9,907 nucleotides of DNA from positions 1 through 9,907 of the forward strand of contig JAGSPS010000266.1 in assembly GCA_018262315.1 (NCBI GenBank), written 5' to 3'. The notes under the pieces are model-generated. The model was not told where the DNA came from and ran no database searches. It saw nothing but the letters and a program-made list of their open reading frames with translations. This stretch comes from Deltaproteobacteria bacterium (GTDB lineage: Bacteria; Myxococcota_A; UBA9160; PR03). Shown in pieces: positions 5,421 to 9,907 of the stretch. Both the position numbers and the translations under genes were made by a program. Position 1 is the stretch's first letter; each line of letters begins with the position of its first letter.

Positions 5421-6947
5421 GTGGGTCGCATTTCCCGCCGCGCAGTCGCTGTGTTGCTCGCGCTGTTGCCCGTCTCCGCGGCTGCGGAGGCCGAGCGCGT
5501 CGTGTCCGGCGCGTCGGCCTGGCGGCTCGCGGCGCCGGCCGCCGACGAGGCCGGTGCGACGGCCGTCGCGGTGAGCGCCGACGCCCGCTGGGCGATGGGG
5601 GACGGCCGCGGCGTGCGACTGCGCGACGCGGCGGGCGCGTGGCGCCAACTCGATCTGCGCGGGGCCGTGCGCGACCTCACCTTCGCCCCCGACGGCGCGC
5701 TCTGGATCGCGAGCGCCGAGGGATTGTGGTGCTTCGCGGGTGGGCGCCTCGCGCTGCGCACGCCGGCGCCTGGCGACGAAGATCGCGACACGCTGCGCGT
5801 CGCGGTGACATCGCACGCGGTCGCGGTCGCGACCTCGGGCGGTGTGTACTGGAGTCGCGACGGCGTGCGCTTCGCGCGTGTCGAGGCGGCGTTCGGCGAA
5901 TCGCCGGTCGCGGGACTCGCGCTCGAGGAGGGCGCCAGCGCTGCGACGCGGCTGTGGATCGCGTCGGAGCGCGGGCTGCTGCTTGCCGAGCTGCCCGCGC
6001 TTCGCGGCGTCGCAGGCGTCCGCGCCACGCGCGTGGAATTGCCATTCGATCTGCGCCCGGCGCTCGACGTCACGGTGTCCGGCGGGCGCGTGTTCGCACT
6101 CGGACCCGCGAATCTGCTCGAGCGAGCGGTCGACGGCTCGTTTCGCGTGCAGCCGACCGAGCTTCCGCCCGGTTCGACACCGATTCGCGTGAGTGCCGCG
6201 ACGGGCGTCGTCCTGATCGCGACCGATCGCGGCCTCGTCGCCGCGCCGGCCACGTCCGGACCGTGGCAGCGCGCTGCGGCGCCCGCGGGCAGCACGCCGG
6301 CACTGGACGTCGCGATCGCGGGGGACCAGGCGCTCGTCGCGGGTTCGCGCGGACTGCTCGTCGGAAGCCTGCAGGAAGCGGCGAGCGCGCGCTCCTCTCC
6401 GCTCGTCGACACACATTCAGCGTCGTGCGACCCGCCGATCCTCGAGGTTCAGCGCGCGGCGCTCCGCTATCTGCATCTCGACGGCGACCCCGCCGCTGCC
6501 ATGCGGCGCGGCGTGCGCCTGCGCGGGCTGCTGCCGATCGTCACGCTCGAGGGTCGCAAGGGGCACGGCGGCGACACGCGCCACAGCTACGACGAGGCGT
6601 TCATCTCGGGCGGCTACCGGAAGCTCTCCGACAGCGACGCCTTCAGCACTCACGATCGCGACGTGCTGATGCGTTTCACCTGGGACCTCGGCGACACGCT
6701 CTACAACCCCGAGCAGATCGACGTTTCGAACGAGGCGCGCCGGCTCGTCGAATTGCGCGACGACGTGCTCGACGAACTCGACCAGCTCTACTTCGACCGC
6801 CGCCGCGCCCTCGACGCTGCCGCTGCCGCGGCGGCCGATCCGGGCGAGGCAGCGCGCGAGCGGCTGCGCGCCGAAGAACTCGCCGCGGGCCTCGACGGCT
6901 GGACCGACGGCTGGTTCGGGCGCAGCGCCGCGTGTGCGCGGCCGTGA
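5421..6947 (+). CDS. Secreted propeller-like protein with conserved WDLGD...YFDRRR C-terminal module
   Basis: A predicted exported protein of 508 residues. A signal peptide is clear (SRRAVAVLLALLPVSAAAEA, about 5-24). Residues 25-320 consist of repeated short units resembling a beta propeller: TFAPDGALWIASAEGLWCF (87-105), AVATSGGVYWSRDGV (135-149), LWIASERGLLLAEL (178-191), VVLIATDRGLVAAP (263-276) and ALVAGSRGLLVGSL (304-317), like two-component-regulator or photosystem-assembly type blades. After CDPPILEVQRAALRYL (336-351) comes a separate module with FTWDLGDTLYNPEQIDV (419-435) and LRDDVLDELDQLYFDRRRAL (445-464). I have an impression of similar modules in deltaproteobacterial secreted proteins but cannot name a family. 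The start is GTG 5421; TTG 5403, with GAGG at 5388-5391, is a fair alternative adding six residues. It probably shares a transcript with the next gene, 35 bases on. Molecular function is unknown. Confidence 0.8.
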   Translation: MGRISRRAVAVLLALLPVSAAAEAERVVSGASAWRLAAPAADEAGATAVAVSADARWAMGDGRGVRLRDAAGAWRQLDLRGAVRDLTFAPDGALWIASAEGLWCFAGGRLALRTPAPGDEDRDTLRVAVTSHAVAVATSGGVYWSRDGVRFARVEAAFGESPVAGLALEEGASAATRLWIASERGLLLAELPALRGVAGVRATRVELPFDLRPALDVTVSGGRVFALGPANLLERAVDGSFRVQPTELPPGSTPIRVSAATGVVLIATDRGLVAAPATSGPWQRAAAPAGSTPALDVAIAGDQALVAGSRGLLVGSLQEAASARSSPLVDTHSASCDPPILEVQRAALRYLHLDGDPAAAMRRGVRLRGLLPIVTLEGRKGHGGDTRHSYDEAFISGGYRKLSDSDAFSTHDRDVLMRFTWDLGDTLYNPEQIDVSNEARRLVELRDDVLDELDQLYFDRRRALDAAAAAAADPGEAARERLRAEELAAGLDGWTDGWFGRSAACARP

Positions 6948-6982
6948 ACGGCAAGCACTCATCCCGTAACGGAGGGAATCTC

Positions 6983-7633
6983 ATGCAACGCTCGAATCCG
7001 ACACGGCGGGCAGCGGCTCGTGTCCTCGTCTGCTGCGGCGTGCTCGCCGCGGCGCCCGCGGCGCACGCGCTGCCGCTGATCTCGGAACTCTTCTACGACG
7101 CGGAGGGAACGGACGACGGCAAGTCGTTCGTGGAGCTGTGCGGAACGCCGGGTGCGTCGCTCGACGGCCTGCGGCTCGAAGTGGTGAACGGCGCCGACGG
7201 CGCCGTCGTCGCGACCCTCGACCTCTCGGGCGCCTTCCCCGCCAGTGGTCTCTTCGTCGTCGCCGACCACACCGCCGCCGGCGTCAGCAGCGTCGCCGGT
7301 GCGGATCTGCTGCTCGACTTCGACATCCAGAACGGGCCCGATTCGCTGGTGTTGCGCAGCGTTGCGGCGTTGCTCGACGCCGTCGGTTTCGGCGTCTTCG
7401 GGCCAACGGAGGTGTTCGCGGGCGAAGGCTCGCCCGCGATCGACGTGCCGGCGGGCGCAAGTCTCTCGCGGCGTTTCGCGAACGTGGACAGCGGCGACAA
7501 TGGCGCGGACTTCGTGCAGCTGTCGGTGCCGACACCGGGCAGCGCGTCCCTCGCGGCGCTGCCCGAGCCCGGGACGGCTTCTCTATGCGCCCTCGGGCTC
7601 GTCGCACTTGCGACGCGGCGTCGCTCGCGCTGA
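6983..7633 (+). CDS. PEP-CTERM surface protein with lamin-tail-like domain
   Basis: An exported, probably surface-bound protein of 216 residues. A signal peptide covers about 1-29 (RRAAARVLVCCGVLAAAPAAHA). The mature part starts LPLISELFYDAEGTDDGKSFVEL (30-52), the usual opening of a lamin-tail domain (LTD), and continues with LDGLRLEVVNG (60-70), SGLFVVAD (88-95), and SLVLRSVAALLDAVGFG (121-137). The C terminus is a PEP-CTERM signal: PEP (194-196), the hydrophobic stretch GTASLCALGLVALA (197-210), and a basic end TRRRSR (211-216). In other bacteria exosortase (EpsH-type) cleaves such signals during export, often linked to exopolysaccharide; no exosortase gene lies in this window. The ATG start has an excellent Shine-Dalgarno (GGAGG, 6971-6975) seven bases upstream. 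The ligand or target is not evident. Confidence 0.88.
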   Translation: MQRSNPTRRAAARVLVCCGVLAAAPAAHALPLISELFYDAEGTDDGKSFVELCGTPGASLDGLRLEVVNGADGAVVATLDLSGAFPASGLFVVADHTAAGVSSVAGADLLLDFDIQNGPDSLVLRSVAALLDAVGFGVFGPTEVFAGEGSPAIDVPAGASLSRRFANVDSGDNGADFVQLSVPTPGSASLAALPEPGTASLCALGLVALATRRRSR

Positions 7634-7933
7634 GGAAGAACCCGGCTCGGCGGTCCTGGCGACGGGCCACCTGTCTCGGCGACGGGCGTCTAGCCCCCTT
7701 GCGACCGTCGCCCCGGCGCTCCGGTGTCCGCAGAGTGCGGGCGCCGGAGCGCCCTTCACTTCTGCTCAGGCCGATCGAGCTGCGGGCCGATAGGCAAGAG
7801 TCGTTGCATGCCCGCTGGGGGTCGCGCAAACTGGGCGCGCGCTCGGCGAACCGCGCAACGGACATTCGGTGTCGCGCTTGGCTTTCTCTTCGATCTTGCC
7901 TTGCGTTCGGTCTTGTGGGGGGCGAAACCCCGG
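7634..7933. other. 300-base intergenic region between the PEP-CTERM gene and the ftsEX cluster
   Basis: No convincing coding sequence lies here. The downstream frame remains open back to 7724, but the extra residues are Arg/Cys/Ser-rich and look non-coding, so the downstream gene is placed at 7934. The main structure is the hairpin at 7715-7753. A weak promoter-like pair, TTGCAT (7804-7809) and CAAACT (7827-7832) 17 bases apart, could serve the ftsEX cluster but matches consensus poorly in the -10. No tRNA or recognised riboswitch core was seen. Confidence 0.5.
7715..7753. terminator. Long imperfect hairpin after the PEP-CTERM gene (terminator or structured RNA)
   Basis: GGCGCTCCGG (7715-7724) pairs exactly with CCGGAGCGCC (7744-7753). 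Inside it CCGCA (7728-7732) pairs with TGCGG (7736-7740) around a GAG loop, with a symmetric three-by-three internal loop (TGT/GCG) between the two stems. It starts 82 bases after the PEP-CTERM stop codon, a fair place for a terminator. The bases that follow (CTTCACTTCT) are pyrimidine-rich but not a true T run, so Rho-independent termination is unproven. The structure reads almost equally well on both strands. Confidence 0.45.
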
Positions 7934-8472
7934 ATGCTCCCGGGCTTCAATACGAACGTTCGTCACGGTGGCGTGCTGTTCCACGTTCAGACGGAGGACA
8001 GTGGGCGCGCGCATCCGCACGTCATCACCCACCTCTACCACGGTGGGACGATCCTCGCGTCCGAGAAGCGCAGCTACGCCGAGCAGCTCGAAGCGCTCGA
8101 TCTCTCGCGGCGCGTCCGCGAAGTGATGGACGCCCAGCATCACGCGATGCTGGGACGCCTGCGCGGCGGCGAACTCGACGAGCAGATCGAGCAGCGCCTC
8201 GGCGCCGACGTGTTCTCGTCGGCCGGCGCCAGGTCGAAGAGCGGTTCGGGCCGCACCGAACGCGCCGGCTCCGACTCGGAGCCGGAGCCCACGATTCCGC
8301 CCGAAGTCGTGCGACCGTTCGCGCCGCCCACGACGCCGGTGACTTCTCCCGCGTCCGCCAGCGTTGCTGCGGCGGCGGCACGAGGGGAAGCCGGCGTGGC
8401 AGAGCGGCCGCTCGACGAGATGATCCTCGACTACCTGGTCGAGGCGGCTCGCCGGCGCAAGCGCCGAGCGGA

Positions 8473-8476
<4 letters not shown>
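7934..8476 (+). CDS. Conserved uncharacterised protein (FNTNVRHGG...HVITHLYHGG type) coupled to ftsE
   Basis: A cytoplasmic-looking protein of 180 residues without signal peptide or membrane segment. The first 90 residues are compact: GFNTNVRHGGVLFHVQTEDSG (4-24), HPHVITHLYHGGTILASEK (27-45), then a helical part with RRVREVMDAQHHAMLGRLRGGEL (59-81). The His-rich pattern (H11, H17, H27, H29, H33, H36, H69, H70) is notable. Residues 92-158 are a disordered Ser/Pro/Glu linker, and 158-180 form a basic terminal helix (RPLDEMILDYLVEAARRRKR). I recall similar N-terminal sequences from deltaproteobacterial hypothetical proteins but know of no assigned function. The ATG at 7934 begins the conserved block, with GGGG-rich sequence about 12 bases upstream. 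Its TGA overlaps the ftsE ATG as ATGA, so it is probably made together with FtsEX. A division-related role is inference only. Confidence 0.8.
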
Positions 8477-9215
<739 letters not shown>

Positions 9216-9219
<4 letters not shown>

Positions 9220-9907
9220 CCCCGATCGTCTTCCAGCTCTACTACTTCGTGCGCGCCGCGATCGCGGGCCTGCGCGGCTCCCGGCTGACGACCGTCGTCT
9301 CGATCGCAACGATCGCGGTGGCGGTGATCCCGCTCGGCGGGCTCTGGGTCGTTACGGGCAACATGCGCGCGCTGCTCGACCAGTTCGGCAACGAGTTGCA
9401 GCTCACCGCCTTCCTCGACGCGAAGGTGCGTTCGGACGCGGGGCGTTCGCTCGCCGCGCGCGCAGCGGCAATCCCGGGAGTCGAGCGCGTCGAGTTCGTG
9501 AGCCAGGAGCAGGCGCTCGAGCGCTTCCGCGCGCGGCTCGGCGGCAGCGCGCTGCTCGAAGCGCTGGAGGCGAATCCGCTGCCGGCGTCTCTCGCGATCG
9601 CGCTCGCCCCCGATCACCGCACGCCCGAAGCGGTTGCCGCGGTGTCGGAAGCGCTGCATGCACTGTCCGGTGTCGAGGACGTCGCGGGAGGCGAGTCGTG
9701 GATCGAAGGCTACGGCCGCGCGCTTCGGCTGGTCCGCAGCGCCGGCATCGGGCTCGGCGTGGTGCTCGCGCTCGCGACGCTGCTGATCATCACCAACACG
9801 ATCCGCCTCGCCGTCTACGCGCGCCGCGACGAGTTGGAGATCCTCGCGCTGGTCGGCGCGAGCCGGACCTTCCTGCGCGTGCCGTTCCTGATCGAGGGCC
9901 TGCTGCA
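9216..9907 (+). CDS. ftsX: Cell division protein FtsX (3' truncated by the window edge)
   Basis: The integral membrane partner of FtsE; in studied bacteria its periplasmic loop recruits peptidoglycan hydrolase activators such as EnvC or hydrolases themselves. The 230 visible residues show TM1 (about 24-47, RLTTVVSIATIAVAVIPLGG), a periplasmic domain starting with LQLTAFLDAKV (61-71), FVSQEQALERFRARLG (94-109) and LEANPLPASLAI (117-128), then TM2 (about 175-198, AGIGLGVVLALATLLIITNT). The conserved cytoplasmic stretch IRLAVYARRDELEILALVGA (196-215) and the next membrane entry (FLRVPFLIEGLL, 219-230) complete what is visible. It is open to the last base of the window; roughly the final 60-70 residues should lie beyond. 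The GTG start at 9216 overlaps the ftsE TGA as GTGA. Confidence 0.95.

Noticed and set aside
7724..7933. Upstream extension of the FNTNVRHGG protein to an ATG-like start at 7724
   Set aside because: The 70 extra residues are Arg/Cys/Ser-rich, overlap the hairpin, and precede the conserved N terminus starting MLPGFNTN.
7754..7933. Possible riboswitch (looked for cyclic-di-GMP, glycine and cobalamin type cores) ahead of the ftsEX cluster
   Set aside because: Short GCAAAC- and GAA-like pieces occur, but the arrangement does not match any of these consensus cores.

Overview
This is a GC-rich (roughly 70%), gene-dense bacterial chromosome segment. F420 biosynthesis genes, a PEP-CTERM surface protein, DUF4124 and a small protein of the FNTNVRHGG type beside ftsEX together suggest a deltaproteobacterium-like lineage (Myxococcota, Binatota or a relative). 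That placement is inferred from gene content and is not proven. Most genes start with GTG, and many neighbours overlap by four bases (GTGA or ATGA), so translational coupling is the rule here.

Layout. (1) 1-620 (+): the last codons of an unidentified upstream gene, overlapping engB, a ribosome-assembly GTPase. (2) 795-1070 (+): a lone DUF2442 protein. (3) 5255 down to 1157 (-): five genes joined end to end by GTGA overlaps: a DUF4124/coiled-coil envelope protein, cofD, cofC, cofE and a multi-pass membrane protein of the LPG-synthase TM/UPF0104 family. The three cof genes make the 2-phospholactate-type guanylyl intermediate, transfer it to the deazaflavin Fo, and add glutamates to give coenzyme F420. 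(4) 5421-7633 (+), divergent from the operon: a secreted propeller-like protein with a distinctive C-terminal module, then a lamin-tail-like protein with a PEP-CTERM sorting signal. (5) A 300-base gap holding one long imperfect hairpin. (6) 7934-9907 (+): a conserved uncharacterised protein coupled to ftsE and ftsX (ftsX runs off the edge). FtsEX is the ABC-type complex that controls peptidoglycan hydrolases at division.

The most notable observation is at the cofD-cofC junction. The cofC N-terminal motif (TAAIVPVK) is present at the expected GTGA start but lies in a different frame from the rest of CofC, and about 22-25 family residues between the two parts are missing. Directly upstream, the end of cofD carries a 24-base tandem duplication and a perfect 11-bp inverted repeat. 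The duplication supplies an ATG in the downstream cofC frame, so an automatic call could look normal in length. Either cofC is broken or rebuilt here, or the assembly is wrong at this spot. The DUF4124 gene also lacks an in-frame start codon before its signal-peptide-like leader.
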